Notes: generated by a model not told the origin, from the sequence alone. DNA of 64,000 bases from Paraburkholderia ginsengiterrae (GCF_001645125.1 NZ_LXKA01000265.1:21480-85479), one strand, 5' to 3'; shown: positions 44,872 to 55,741, counted from the stretch's first letter. Numbers and translations: made by a program.

Positions 44872-47071
44872 GAGGAACTCCTTCTGACGCGCCGGCACGT
44901 CCGCTCATCAACGGTTCAAGCGGCGATTGCGGATCGAGCAGCGCGGTACGGATGAAATGCAGTTGACTCAGAATGCGTTGCAGTTGATGCCGCTCTTCAC
45001 GCGGCGGCGTGAAGGTCGCGAGCATCTGCTGGAGCGTGACAATTGCGTCAACGGTCGCCGCGAGCGCCCGGTCGAAACGCTCCTCGCGCGGCTGGTCGAA
45101 TAACGCGGCCAGCTCGTCACGCATCGAACGCATCGCGACGCGCCACGGCATCGACGTCGCGTAACGGGGATCGGTGGGCAGGGTTGCCACTTCGCGGCGC
45201 AGGTCGATCATCGCGTTGCCCACTTCGAGCACCGCGAACAGCCAGCGCATCGTGTCGCGCTTGAGTTCAGGCTCGTTCTGCGCCAATGCGTTGATCTGGA
45301 ACATCAGATCGCGCGCGCCGCTCTCGAAGCGCGAGCGCACCCGGCGCAAACCGGCGCGGCTCGCCAGCACCACCTGACGGCGCAGATCCATCAGCAGACG
45401 GTTGCGCAGCCACGGCGTCGACGGCGGCAGCAGCACCGCGAATGCAATCGACGCTACCAGCATCGACAGGACGAGCGCCAGCGCGTCGTTCATGAAGGCG
45501 CTCGGGTCGTACTGGATCACGTTGTCGGGGCCGGCGAGGAAACAGAAGAAGATGCAGTAGCCCACACCGTAGCCGGCCAGCGCGGGCCGCGTCGTCATGA
45601 ATACGCCGAGCAGCAGAAACGGCGTGAGCGCCGCGCACAGGAGCGGGAAACCGTCGATGTGCGGATACACGCCGTACACCACGATCATGCCCATCAGCGT
45701 GGCAAGCAGCGTGCCGCCTGCCATCTGGAACGCGGTGCGCTTAGGGTCGGGCGACGATGAAGCGAGCGCGCACACGGTCGCGGCATTGAGCGTCAAGGTC
45801 GCGCCGCTCGGCCACGCAGTCGCGATCCAGAACGCGCCGACCACCACCATCACGATGGCGGCCCGCACGCCCGAGACGCCCGCCGCAATCGCATTCGTCT
45901 TCGGCTCGTAACGCTCGATCCAGCGCTCGCGCTCGTGCGTGTCGACAGCGAGCGACGCATAGGTGGCCGCGTACGCATGCAGGTCGTCGATGAAGCGGTA
46001 CAGCAATTCCGCGCCGGTGTCGAAATCGAGCAGCGGTGCTTCGGGATGCGTTTGCAGTTGCTCGCGCGTCGCGCGCACGCGTTTCGGCAGCTCGGTTTTG
46101 TGGGTCTCGAGTTGCGCGGCGGCGTGAGTGGCATCGGCCGCGCTCAGCACCGGTTCGCCGGACTTGGCGAGCAGCGGAGCGATTTCCTTGAAGTACGGCT
46201 CGAGCGCGTCGATGGCGACGGCCGCGTCACATGTGTTGGTATTGCGCAGCCGGTTCATCAACTGATGCAGCGCGTGAAAGCGCGTCGACGCTGTCATGAA
46301 CTCGCTGTTCAGGCGCGCGAGGCGTCCGCCGCGCATGCGTGAATCGGGGCCCTCGAATACGGCCACGCTGCGTGCCGCTTCGAATCCGACAATGTCGGCG
46401 ACAAAGCGCGCGTTGGTGGCTTCGATTTGCGCGCGGTCGTTGCGGCCGGCGAGTGAAGTCGACACATACTCGACGAACGCCGAGAAACGCGCGCGCACGG
46501 TGCCGCGCATCTGCAAGCCGGCGAACTGCGGAAACACGAGGCCGCTCACAGCCCCCGCGCAGATAATGCCGAGCACCACCTCGGCCACCCGCGTGAGCGC
46601 GCTCAGAAACGCGCCGTCCGGATGCTGTGAAGCGGGGATGCCGATCAGCGCGGCGGTATAGCCGGCCAGCACGAAGCCGTATGACTTGAAGTTGCGGTTG
46701 CGCGCGGCGCCGGCGGTGCAGATGCCGACCCAGATCGCAGTCGCGCCGATGAACAGCTCCGGCTGCTGCGCGAACAGCCCGATCAGCGCGAGCATCACGA
46801 CGAGTCCAACGAGGGTGCCGCAGATCCGGTAGAAGCTCTTCGCGAACACCATGCCGCTTTGCGGCTGCATCACGATGAATACGGTGGTCATCGCGGTGCG
46901 CGGCTGCGGCAGGTCGAGTTTCATCGCAATGCCGAGCGCGAGGAAACAGGCGGCGAGGGCCTTGAACAGATAGATCCACGTGAGACCGTCGTTGCGCGCC
47001 CAGTCGACGGCCGCCGCGTATAGCGCGGCGAACGACACCGGACGCGATTCAGAAGAGGAGGGAGCTGACAT
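44861..47071 (-). CDS. FUSC-family inner-membrane efflux protein (AaeB-like)
   Basis: A 736-residue membrane protein of the fusaric-acid resistance/aromatic-acid exporter family. It has two hydrophobic blocks, about residues 35-180 (LFKALAACFLALGIAMKLDL, TAMTTVFIVMQPQSGMVFAK) and about 400-535 (ATAWPSGATLTLNAATVCAL and the following helices). Two long cytoplasmic helical domains separate and follow them. It would export aromatic carboxylic acids or similar drugs with the adaptor and outer-membrane protein of the operon. ATG 47071 has a GAGGAAG site and lies 12 bases after the channel gene. Confidence 0.88.
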   Translation of the reverse strand: MSAPSSSESRPVSFAALYAAAVDWARNDGLTWIYLFKALAACFLALGIAMKLDLPQPRTAMTTVFIVMQPQSGMVFAKSFYRICGTLVGLVVMLALIGLFAQQPELFIGATAIWVGICTAGAARNRNFKSYGFVLAGYTAALIGIPASQHPDGAFLSALTRVAEVVLGIICAGAVSGLVFPQFAGLQMRGTVRARFSAFVEYVSTSLAGRNDRAQIEATNARFVADIVGFEAARSVAVFEGPDSRMRGGRLARLNSEFMTASTRFHALHQLMNRLRNTNTCDAAVAIDALEPYFKEIAPLLAKSGEPVLSAADATHAAAQLETHKTELPKRVRATREQLQTHPEAPLLDFDTGAELLYRFIDDLHAYAATYASLAVDTHERERWIERYEPKTNAIAAGVSGVRAAIVMVVVGAFWIATAWPSGATLTLNAATVCALASSSPDPKRTAFQMAGGTLLATLMGMIVVYGVYPHIDGFPLLCAALTPFLLLGVFMTTRPALAGYGVGYCIFFCFLAGPDNVIQYDPSAFMNDALALVLSMLVASIAFAVLLPPSTPWLRNRLLMDLRRQVVLASRAGLRRVRSRFESGARDLMFQINALAQNEPELKRDTMRWLFAVLEVGNAMIDLRREVATLPTDPRYATSMPWRVAMRSMRDELAALFDQPREERFDRALAATVDAIVTLQQMLATFTPPREERHQLQRILSQLHFIRTALLDPQSPLEPLMSGRAGASEGVPHAT

Positions 47072-47082
47072 GGCCGGCTTCC

Positions 47083-48723
47083 TCACTCGGTCGCCGGAGC
47101 GCCGGCGGGAGTACGCGCCGGGTTCGCCGAGGTGTTTGCGGTGACGTTTGCAGTCGCGCGGTCCGCACGGCCGGCCGGGCCGGATGGCGTGGCCGGCGCG
47201 CTTGCGGGCTGAGCGGCGGCGCCGCTCTGCGTTTTCCCCTTGCCATGCGCGGGCAACGTTTCGCTCGCCTGCGGACCGTTGGCCGGCTCGTCGAGCCCGC
47301 CGCCCAACGCCGTCACGAGCGATGCGTGCGCGCCCAGCTGTTCGGCCTGGACCTTCGCCACGCCGACCTGCGCGGCCAGCAACTGGTTCTGCGCGATCAG
47401 CACGTTCAGATAATCGGTCAGGCCACGCCGGTAGCCTTCGCGCGCGAGATCGTAGTTTTTGCGGGCCGCCGCGACCGAACGGTCGGCGTCGCCGGCCTGG
47501 GTGGAGAGCGAGCGGATCCGGATCACCTGGTCGGAGATGTCCTTCAGCGCGCCGACGATCGACTGGTTATAGCGGTCGACGGCTTCGTCGTAGCCCGCCG
47601 ACGCCGCGCCGAGCTGCGAGCGCAGTCGGCCGCCGTCGAGAATCGGCAGCGACAGCGCCGGACCGGCGCTCCAGCTATGCGCCGGGTCCTTCAGGAACTG
47701 GAACAGCGGCCCCATCGCCGCATAGCCGCCTATTGAAGCCAGCAGGTTGATGTCCGGATAGAAGTCGGCTTTAGCGACGTCGATACCGCGCGCTTGCGCG
47801 GCAACCGTCCAGCGCGCCGCGACCACGTCCGGCCGATGGCCGATCAGATCCGCGGGCAACGCGCTCGGCAGCCCAGCGGGGGTGTTGAGCGCCAGCGTCG
47901 GGCGCTGGATCGAATCGCCCGCGCCCGGACCTTTGCCGGCCAGCGCGGCCAGTTGATTGCGGCCCAGCGCGATCTTTTCTTCGATCTCGTCGATCTGGCG
48001 TTCGTATTCGGGGATCGGCGTTTCGGCCTGGCTCACTTCGAGCTGCGTGCCGATGCCGCCTTTCAGACGCCGGCTGGCCAGATCCACGATCTGCTGTTGT
48101 TGCTGGAGCGTTGCCTTGGCGATGTCGAGCAGCGCGTAGTTCAGCGACATCTCGATGTACGTGCGCACCACGTTGCCTTCCAGCTCGAGCTGGGCGGCGC
48201 GGGCATCCGCCGCGCTGGCGTGGGCGGCGTCGAGCGCGCGCTCGGCGGCGTTCTTGTCTTTGCCCCAGATATCGAGGTGGTACGACAGGCCCAGCGTGCC
48301 GGTGTTGTTCCACGATTGCTCGCCCGCGAGCGGGCCCGGACCGTAATAGACGTTGTCGGCCCATTTCTGACGCTGGATTGACAGGCTCCCGTTGACTTGC
48401 GGCGACAACGCCGAACGGGCGACGCCCGCCATCGACATGGCTTCGCGCACGCGCGCCTGGGCGGCGGCGAGGCTCGGATTGCCCGCCTGCGCGGCTTCGA
48501 TCCACTGGTTCAGCTGCGGATCGTTATAGGCGCGCCACCAGTCGGCGGCCGGCCACTGGGCGTCGGCATTGGCGGCGCGGATCGCGTTGCCCGCATCGAG
48601 CGAGGAGGGTTCGATTCCGCTCGCTTGCGGCGCGATGCCTCCGGTACTGGCACAGCCGGCGATTGTTATCAGGATCGTAAGAACCGCGGCTGCGGCGATC
48701 CCTTTTGGTACCGGAGACTGCAC
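47083..48723 (-). CDS. NodT-family outer-membrane efflux lipoprotein
   Basis: A 546-residue TolC-like channel. A lipoprotein signal ends in the lipobox IAGC (LTILITIAGCAS). Two repeated OEP domains follow, with typical pieces WWRAYNDPQLNQWIEAAQAG, SYHLDIWGKDKNAAERALDA and ALSLPILDGGRLRSQLGAAS. The C-terminal tail of about 70 residues is low-complexity Ala/Pro/Thr and unusually long. GTG 48723 is chosen because GGAGGA lies six bases upstream; a TTG at 48735 contains that site. First gene of the four-gene efflux operon. Confidence 0.9.
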   Translation of the reverse strand: MQSPVPKGIAAAAVLTILITIAGCASTGGIAPQASGIEPSSLDAGNAIRAANADAQWPAADWWRAYNDPQLNQWIEAAQAGNPSLAAAQARVREAMSMAGVARSALSPQVNGSLSIQRQKWADNVYYGPGPLAGEQSWNNTGTLGLSYHLDIWGKDKNAAERALDAAHASAADARAAQLELEGNVVRTYIEMSLNYALLDIAKATLQQQQQIVDLASRRLKGGIGTQLEVSQAETPIPEYERQIDEIEEKIALGRNQLAALAGKGPGAGDSIQRPTLALNTPAGLPSALPADLIGHRPDVVAARWTVAAQARGIDVAKADFYPDINLLASIGGYAAMGPLFQFLKDPAHSWSAGPALSLPILDGGRLRSQLGAASAGYDEAVDRYNQSIVGALKDISDQVIRIRSLSTQAGDADRSVAAARKNYDLAREGYRRGLTDYLNVLIAQNQLLAAQVGVAKVQAEQLGAHASLVTALGGGLDEPANGPQASETLPAHGKGKTQSGAAAQPASAPATPSGPAGRADRATANVTANTSANPARTPAGAPATE

Positions 48724-48735
48724 GATTTCCTCCAA

Positions 48736-48879
48736 AAATGGCTATAGAAGCATGTGCGTCATTATATTTTTCGATTGATTGGAGAATAACCGGTAAAGAT
48801 GCAAGGCATTTTTACGAAAGATGAGATAATCGTCTTTGCTAATCGTGTAACAATCGCTACCGAATCGACTGAGATAGTT
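48736..48879. promoter_or_regulatory. Divergent control region of the efflux operon and its LysR gene
   Basis: The 144- to 156-base gap is AT-rich compared with both genes and must hold both promoters. Segments such as TTATATTTTTCGATTGATTG (about 48760-48779) and GATAATCG/CGATTATC-like parts near 48826-48833 may be part of the regulator site, but I cannot fix the boxes. Confidence 0.45.
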
Positions 48880-49818
48880 ATGGATACGCTTCAAAACATG
48901 CGCGTATTTGTCCGCGTCGTCGAAGCGGGCAGCTTCACGGGTGCCGCGCAGCACCTGAACACGACCACGGCCTACGCCTCGCGCGCGGTTTCCGATCTGG
49001 AAGCGCATCTGCGCACGCGGCTGCTGAACCGCACCACGCGACGCATCGCGCTGACCGAGGCGGGCGAACGTTATCTGCAGCGCTGCGAGCAGATTCTCGC
49101 GTATGTGGAACAGGCGGAAGCCGAGGCGGGCGACGCGCACGCGCGTCCGTCCGGCAAGCTCAAGGTTCACGCCATGACCAGTTTCGGCCAGCATTACGTG
49201 GTGCCGGCGGTCGGCCGCTATCAGGACCGCTATCCGGACGTCCAGATCGAACTCACGCTCGCGCAGCGCATGCCGGACCTGCTTGACGAAGGTTTCGACG
49301 TGTCGCTCACGCTCGCCACCGGGCTGCCGGATTCGGGGCTGGTGTCGCAGCGCATTGGCAGCGCGTTCAGCATTGCGTGCGCGTCGCCTGCGTATCTGGA
49401 ACGGCACGGCGTGCCGCAGACGCCCGCGGATCTCGCGCGCCACACCTGCCTGCAAATGGTCACGCCAGTGTTTCCCACCGACAAATGGACGTTCGACGGC
49501 CCGAACGGCGAAGAAACGATCGATCTCGGTGCCGCCACGTTCCAGGTGAACGTGGCCGAAGCCATGGCGGTGGCGGTGTCCAACGGCATGGGCGTCGGGC
49601 TGATTCCGATTTACTCGGCGATCAGCGGGTTGAAAAGCGGCGACCTCGTGTGGCTGCTGCCGGAATACACGTCGCAGGAGATGAATCTCTACGCGCTATA
49701 CCCGTCCCGTCAGTATCTGGACGCGAAAATCCGCACCTGGATCGAATTCCTGCGCGACGAGCTGCCGGCTACGCTGGCCAAGGATCAGGCGCAACTGCGC
49801 GAATTCGCGCGCGCCTGA
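48880..49818 (+). CDS. LysR-family regulator divergent from the efflux operon
   Basis: A 312-residue LysR protein. The DNA-binding part (MDTLQNMRVFVRVVEAGSFT then GAAQHLNTTTAYASRAVSDL) and the CrgA-like effector domain (PSGKLKVHAMTSFGQHYVVP) are clear. ATG 48880 is the family start; an upstream extension to 48799 is in the promoter region. It is divergent from the adaptor-FUSC-channel operon and likely controls it in response to an aromatic acid, as AaeR does for aaeXAB in E. coli. Confidence 0.88.
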   Translation: MDTLQNMRVFVRVVEAGSFTGAAQHLNTTTAYASRAVSDLEAHLRTRLLNRTTRRIALTEAGERYLQRCEQILAYVEQAEAEAGDAHARPSGKLKVHAMTSFGQHYVVPAVGRYQDRYPDVQIELTLAQRMPDLLDEGFDVSLTLATGLPDSGLVSQRIGSAFSIACASPAYLERHGVPQTPADLARHTCLQMVTPVFPTDKWTFDGPNGEETIDLGAATFQVNVAEAMAVAVSNGMGVGLIPIYSAISGLKSGDLVWLLPEYTSQEMNLYALYPSRQYLDAKIRTWIEFLRDELPATLAKDQAQLREFARA

Positions 49819-50028
49819 CGGCCTGTCGCCAGGCGTTCTGACAATCGTTGACGGTTGGGCGTGCCGCCGTGTGACCGGCTGTTACATAAGTGCGGCGTCG
49901 CAACATTTCATTACTTCTGCGGCACAGCCGATTTGCTAACGTGTCGTTCATGCGCCGCGCGAACTCGAGCCGCGGCGCTCAGTGCACCGCCGTTAGGCAA
50001 CTCGAAACGACAGAAGGACGAAGAATCC

Positions 50029-50187
50029 ATGGATACGAATCTGATGATTGGCCTGGCGGTCATGTTTGGCCTGATTGGCGTTGCCGCGTCGCGCGATCTG
50101 CTGCGCCGTCTGCGCGAGCAGCAGCCACAACTGGTGCCGGTCAAGGTCGATCGTCCTGAATCTGCGGCGCAACGGCGCGACCGTTAA
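50029..50187 (+). CDS. Small membrane protein of unknown function
   Basis: A 52-residue protein with one hydrophobic segment (NLMIGLAVMFGLIGVAAS) and a basic C-terminal tail (RDLLRRLREQQPQ...). AAGGA precedes ATG 50029, and third positions are GC-rich like the neighbours, so it is probably real. No family was recognised. A weak 7-bp hairpin (50193-50210) follows. Confidence 0.55.
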   Translation: MDTNLMIGLAVMFGLIGVAASRDLLRRLREQQPQLVPVKVDRPESAAQRRDR

Positions 50188-50192
50188 GCCTT

Positions 50193-50217
50193 GCCGGGCC
50201 TGTGCCCGGTCGCTTTC
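50193..50217 (+). terminator. Weak hairpin after the small membrane protein
   Basis: GCCGGGC (50193-50199) pairs with GCCCGGT (50204-50210) around a four-base loop, with one wobble pair, followed by CGCTTTC. It is a weak terminator candidate between converging genes. Confidence 0.35.
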
Positions 50218-50254
50218 ATACCGGATCAGCCGCAGGCCGGCCCGATCCTCTCCG

Positions 50255-51061
50255 CTAGATTTCGACGACCTTGTCCCACGCGAAAAGCGGATTTTCCCAC
50301 TTCTGGGTGCGCCGGTCGAAGTAGCCGCGCGGATTGCAGACCACACGTGTGCCGTTCACGGTGTAGTCGAACGACGTATGCGTGTGCCCATGAATCCACA
50401 GCGAGACAGGCGCGCGCACCAGCTCCGGCAAATGGGTGACGAAACCCGCCGACACTCGGTCCTCAGCATACTTTTCAGCCAGACTCAGCCGATGCGGCGC
50501 GTGATGCGTCACCACAATCGTCTTGCCGCCGAACGGCCTGGCGAGCTCCGCTTCGAGCCACGCGCGTGCGTGCCGGTGCAGCGCGAGCGAGTCGTCGGGC
50601 GTGAAATCGCGCGTCGCGTCATGCGTGTCGTGCGGCCAGTTCATCTGGATGAGTCCGCGGAAATCGAGCATGACGCGGCGCGCCGCGTCGATCGACCCGG
50701 CGAGCGCCTCCGGGTCCGCTCCGCATAACGCGAAGTCAGTCCACAAGGTCGTGCCGAGCACGCGCCACTGACCTTGCGGATCCACCAGCGCGGCGTTGTT
50801 CAGCACGTGCACGTTGTCGACCTGCGCGGCCGCGTCATGGAGCGCCGCTTCGAGCGCGCTGAATTCGCCGTCGTAGTATTCGTGATTGCCGGGCACGTAG
50901 ACCACGGGCACTTCACCGTCGAAGGCCTGCGCGGCCCAGCGCGGTCCGGCCGCGTGATTGTGGATGTCGCCGGCCAGCACGATCAGATCCGCCCGCGCAT
51001 GCGGGACCAGTTCGGGTTCGTCGTTCTCCAGATGCAGATCGGACAGCACTCGAATCTTCAC
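50255..51061 (-). CDS. Metallophosphoesterase
   Basis: A 268-residue calcineurin-like phosphoesterase. All metal and phosphate motifs are visible: DLHLE near the start, GDIHN, GNHEYYDG, THHAPH and GHTHTSFDY. These bind two metal ions and hydrolyse phosphoester bonds. Proteins of this length with GHTH near the end are common in proteobacteria, but the natural substrate is unknown. It is a single gene, 62 bases before the end of the next - strand gene, so it could be co-transcribed with the dehydrogenase upstream. Confidence 0.87.
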   Translation of the reverse strand: MKIRVLSDLHLENDEPELVPHARADLIVLAGDIHNHAAGPRWAAQAFDGEVPVVYVPGNHEYYDGEFSALEAALHDAAAQVDNVHVLNNAALVDPQGQWRVLGTTLWTDFALCGADPEALAGSIDAARRVMLDFRGLIQMNWPHDTHDATRDFTPDDSLALHRHARAWLEAELARPFGGKTIVVTHHAPHRLSLAEKYAEDRVSAGFVTHLPELVRAPVSLWIHGHTHTSFDYTVNGTRVVCNPRGYFDRRTQKWENPLFAWDKVVEI

Positions 51062-51123
51062 GGCCAGGACTCCTGCAAAGAGGGCGCCACGGGATAACGT
51101 TGGGAAGCGCGGCGCGCTATACG

Positions 51124-52542
51124 CTAGCGTAGCACCTTGCCCGGATTCATCAGATTCAGCGGATCGAGCGCGTGTTTGACGGCGCGCATCAACTGTACTT
51201 CGACGTCCTGTTTGTAGTGCATCGCCTCGTCGATCTTCAGTTGGCCGAGCCCGTGCTCCGCGCTGATGCTGCCGCGATGCCGGTGCACGCTGTCGTAGAC
51301 GATCTGGTTGATCGCGCTCTGGTATTGCTTGAGAAACACCTTCGCGTCGACGCCCTCAGGCGCCTGCACGTTGTAGTGCAGATTGCCGTCGCCGAGGTGG
51401 CCGAACGTCACCATGCGCGCGCCCGGCACCGCCTGTGCGATCAGCGCGTCGGTTTCCTCGATGAAGTGGCCGATGCGTGAGATGGGCACCGCGATATCGT
51501 GCTTGATGTTTAGGCCTTCCTCGGCCTGGGCGAGTGGAATATGTTCGCGCAGATTCCAGAATGCCCGCGACTGGCTGAGGTTTTCCGCGACCACGGCGTC
51601 CTGCACCAGGCCGTCTTCGAGCGCGATTTCCATCAGACGCTCGAACAGTTCGCGCGCGTGTTCCTCGCTTTCGCTATCCGACAATTCCAGCAGTACGACT
51701 TGCGCGTGCGGTTCGGCGAACGGATAGCGCATCTGCTCGAAATGACGGCCGACCAGCCGCAGGCAGAAATCCGACATCAGTTCGAAGCCGGTCAGCAGCG
51801 GCCCGGCGACCCGTTGCGTGAGCGACAGGAAGTCGAGCGCCGCATGCGGCGAAGCGAGCGCGGCGAGCGCCGTGACGCGCGCGGCCGGTTGCGGATGCAG
51901 CTTGAGCACGGCCGCGGTGATGATGCCGAGCGTGCCTTCCGCGCCGATGAACAGATCGCGCAGGTCGTAGCCGGTGTTGTCCTTGCGCAGTCCGCGCAGA
52001 CCGTCCCACAGTTCGCCTTGCGGCGTGACGACTTCGAGGCCGAGGCACAACTCGCGCGTGTTGCCGTAGCGCAGCACGCCGGTGCCGCCCGCATTGGTGG
52101 CGAGATTGCCGCCGATCGTGCAGCTGCCTTCGGCGGCGAGACTCAGCGGGAACAGACGGCCGGCTTCGGCGGCGTGCCGCTGCACTTCGGCGAGGATGAC
52201 GCCGGCTTCAACGGTAATCGTATTGTTGTGCGGGTCGATGTCGCGCACGCGGTTCAGGCGTCGCAGGCTGATGACCGCCTGCGCGCCGTTTGCGTCCGGC
52301 GTGGCGCCGCCCGCGAGACCGGTGTTGCCGCCTTGCGGCACCAGCGCGACGCGGTGCTGCACGGCGAGCTTGACGAGCGCCGCGACCTCATCCGGCGTGG
52401 CCGGGCAGAGCACCGCGCACGCCGCGCCGGTATAGCGGCGGCGCCAGTCGGTCAGGTACGGCGCGGTGTCATGCGGATCGGTCAGCACCTGTGCGGTGCC
52501 GATGATGTCGCGGCAGGCGGCGAGGAAAGCGGTTTGAGTCAT
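51124..52542 (-). CDS. FAD-linked dehydrogenase of the D-lactate/D-2-hydroxyglutarate type
   Basis: A 472-residue flavoprotein of the GlcD/D2HGDH group. The FAD-binding PCMH fold shows LVPQGGNTGLAGGATPD, LAAEGSCTIGGNLATNAGGT and DLFIGAEGTLGIITAAVLKL. The C-terminal oxidase domain has the metal-site motif TFGHLGDGNLHYNVQ and ISAEHGLGQLK. It oxidises a D-2-hydroxy acid and passes electrons onward. Which acid cannot be told; D-2-hydroxyglutarate is plausible in view of the SerA side reaction known in bacteria. It is the second gene of a - strand group. Confidence 0.88.
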   Translation of the reverse strand: MTQTAFLAACRDIIGTAQVLTDPHDTAPYLTDWRRRYTGAACAVLCPATPDEVAALVKLAVQHRVALVPQGGNTGLAGGATPDANGAQAVISLRRLNRVRDIDPHNNTITVEAGVILAEVQRHAAEAGRLFPLSLAAEGSCTIGGNLATNAGGTGVLRYGNTRELCLGLEVVTPQGELWDGLRGLRKDNTGYDLRDLFIGAEGTLGIITAAVLKLHPQPAARVTALAALASPHAALDFLSLTQRVAGPLLTGFELMSDFCLRLVGRHFEQMRYPFAEPHAQVVLLELSDSESEEHARELFERLMEIALEDGLVQDAVVAENLSQSRAFWNLREHIPLAQAEEGLNIKHDIAVPISRIGHFIEETDALIAQAVPGARMVTFGHLGDGNLHYNVQAPEGVDAKVFLKQYQSAINQIVYDSVHRHRGSISAEHGLGQLKIDEAMHYKQDVEVQLMRAVKHALDPLNLMNPGKVLR

Positions 52543-52621
52543 GATGGTCGGTCAGCGGGGTCTGCGGATGTGTCGTGTGAGGCGGTGTAGGGTGGTCGGG
52601 GGCGTGTTCGGGTGGGGTTGT

Positions 52622-53811
<1,190 letters not shown>

Positions 53812-53832
53812 TCACGAAGCAAGGAGGCAGGT

Positions 53833-55146
53833 TTGTTGTCCACGGTGCGTTTCGATCTCGACACGCTCAAACGGCTCGCGCAGTTTGTCGCAAAGCGCAG
53901 CGGCGAAGACCGTATTCCGCAGGTGGCAGGCAGTCTCACGTTTACCACCATGCTCTCGCTCGTGCCGCTCGCCACGGTCGCGTTCGCGCTGTTCACCGCG
54001 TTTCCCATCTTTGCTTCGTTCCAGATGTCGCTGCAGATTTTTCTTGCCGACCATCTGATGCCGGCGCAGCTCAACAGCCAGATTTTTAATTATCTGAACC
54101 AGTTTGCTTCGAAGGCGAAGGGTCTCACGACCATCGGTATGATTTTTCTGTTCGTGACCGCCGTCATGACGATGATGACCGTGGAATCCGCCTTCAACGT
54201 GATCTGGCGCGTGCGCAAGGCGCGGCCGATCTCGCAGCGCATTCTGGTGTATTGGGCGATCATCACGCTCGGGCCGATTCTGATCGGCGTGAGCCTGTCG
54301 ATTTCCTCGTACCTGTTCACGCAATCCATGACGTTCACGGCGGCGCAGCGGATCACGCCGCTGATCAGCTGGGCGCTCGCGGGTGCCGCGCTGCCGCTGA
54401 CAGCGCTTGCCTTCACGATTTTCTACGTCTATCTGCCGAATTGCCGCGTGGAATGGCGCGACGCGGTGATCGGCGGCGTGACCGCCGCGATTGCCTTCGA
54501 GCTCGCCAAGCGCGGCTTCGGTTATTACGTGCGGCGCATTCCGACCTATACGGCGGTGTACGGCGCGTTCGCGGCCGTGCCCCTGTTCCTTCTGTGGATG
54601 TACCTGTGCTGGTTCATCACGCTCGCGGGCGCGATGATCGCATCCGCGTTGCCGGCCATTCGCATCGGCCAGTTTCACCGGCCCACTTTTGATGGCAGCA
54701 ATCTGTTCGACGCGCTCGAACTGCTCGCGCGGCTTTCGGAAGCGCGCGACGCCGGTAAGCGCGGCTCCACTGTGCCTGAACTGGCGCGGGCGCTCCGGCG
54801 CGATATGGATACCACGATCACTCTGTTGCAAAAGCTCGAGGCCGTTGACTGGATCGTGCAGTTGCAGGAGGACGGTCTGCGCCCGCATTACCTTTTGCTG
54901 GCGAATCCGGCTCAGATCAGGGTGCAGGACCTGTTCGGCATGTTCGTGATCGACCACGCGGAACTCGAATATCAGCTCGACCTGGCATCCACGCGCGTGG
55001 ATGGGCCAACGCTGCTGGCCGCGCTCGATAACGACAAGCTGAAGGTCACGCTGGCCACGCTGCTGGCGGCGCGCGCAGCCGCGCGCGCTGCGCATGCCGA
55101 GGCGAGCGAGCCCGGCACGCCGTCTATGCCGCACCAGGCGGCTTGA
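53833..55146 (+). CDS. YihY/BrkB family inner-membrane protein
   Basis: A 437-residue protein. The YihY domain (about residues 20-285) has six membrane segments, with family pieces VAGSLTFTTMLSLVPLATVA, GLTTIGMIFLFVTAVMTMMT, YLPNCRVEWRDAVIGG and TYTAVYGAFAAVPLFLLWMY. A cytoplasmic winged-helix-like C-terminal part of about 150 residues follows. The family was once called RNase BN in error; its true role is unclear. TTG at 53833 (or the TTG next to it) is the only plausible start, with AAGGAGG six bases upstream. It stands divergent from wrbA. Confidence 0.87.
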   Translation: MLSTVRFDLDTLKRLAQFVAKRSGEDRIPQVAGSLTFTTMLSLVPLATVAFALFTAFPIFASFQMSLQIFLADHLMPAQLNSQIFNYLNQFASKAKGLTTIGMIFLFVTAVMTMMTVESAFNVIWRVRKARPISQRILVYWAIITLGPILIGVSLSISSYLFTQSMTFTAAQRITPLISWALAGAALPLTALAFTIFYVYLPNCRVEWRDAVIGGVTAAIAFELAKRGFGYYVRRIPTYTAVYGAFAAVPLFLLWMYLCWFITLAGAMIASALPAIRIGQFHRPTFDGSNLFDALELLARLSEARDAGKRGSTVPELARALRRDMDTTITLLQKLEAVDWIVQLQEDGLRPHYLLLANPAQIRVQDLFGMFVIDHAELEYQLDLASTRVDGPTLLAALDNDKLKVTLATLLAARAAARAAHAEASEPGTPSMPHQAA

Positions 55147-55191
55147 ATTGCCTGACGCGGCTCAAGGTGCGGCGGTGGCACGCATGCAAGG

Positions 55192-55512
55192 CTACAAGGA
55201 AATCTTGCCGACGCAGATGTCCTTGAACATCACCCAGTCGCCCATCAGGCTGTACACCGGATGACGGAAGGTGGCCGGCCGGTTCTTCTCGAAGAAGAAA
55301 TGTCCGACCCAGGCAAAACCGTACCCGCAGATCACGGCCAACGGCAGCCATAGCCAGTCGCCGGTGGCGAGCGCCATGGCGAGGCAGCCGATCACGCCCA
55401 GCGAACCCACGAAATGCAGCCGCCGCGAGGTCGTGTTCTGATGCTCGCTCAGGTAGTACGGATAGAACTCCGCGAAGCTCGCGAAGTGCTCGGTGTGCGT
55501 GGTATGAGCCAT
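55192..55512 (-). CDS. DUF962 (Mpo1-like) membrane protein
   Basis: A 106-residue protein with FASFAEFYPYYLSEHQNTTS and RRLHFVGSLGVIGCLAMALA, then GYGFAWVGHFFFEKNRPATF, RHPVYSLMGDW. These are the marks of DUF962, which includes yeast Mpo1, an iron-dependent dioxygenase of 2-hydroxy fatty acids. The conserved histidines are present. ATG 55512 has GGAGG eight bases upstream; a longer frame up to 55689 runs through the repeat region and is not used. Confidence 0.82.
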   Translation of the reverse strand: MAHTTHTEHFASFAEFYPYYLSEHQNTTSRRLHFVGSLGVIGCLAMALATGDWLWLPLAVICGYGFAWVGHFFFEKNRPATFRHPVYSLMGDWVMFKDICVGKISL

Positions 55513-55580
55513 GACGGCCTCCGTATTGCTACGCGGTTCGACTCTGTACCCGTCGCTCACTTTGCCTTGGCTCCCCCGCG

Positions 55581-55599
55581 AGGGGACTTCTTTCGGCCC
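55581..55599 (+). repeat. Copy of the GGGGACTTCC motif
   Basis: AGGGGACTTCTTTCGGCCC, preceded by CCCCCGCG, matches the motif at 998-1038 and, less well, about 26250-26277. It is again intergenic, between the DUF962 gene and a hydrolase gene. Confidence 0.45.
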
Positions 55600-55741
55600 G
55601 TGCGCCGGCCTGCTCAAAACATACGCGCCCGAAGCTGGACAGGTTTGATTCATTGTGCGGCTATCGGGCCATGCGCGCAACCTGGCCATTCGGCCGATGG
55701 CGCGACTCTTGCGGTGCGGCTATCGTGACGTCTTGCAACGC

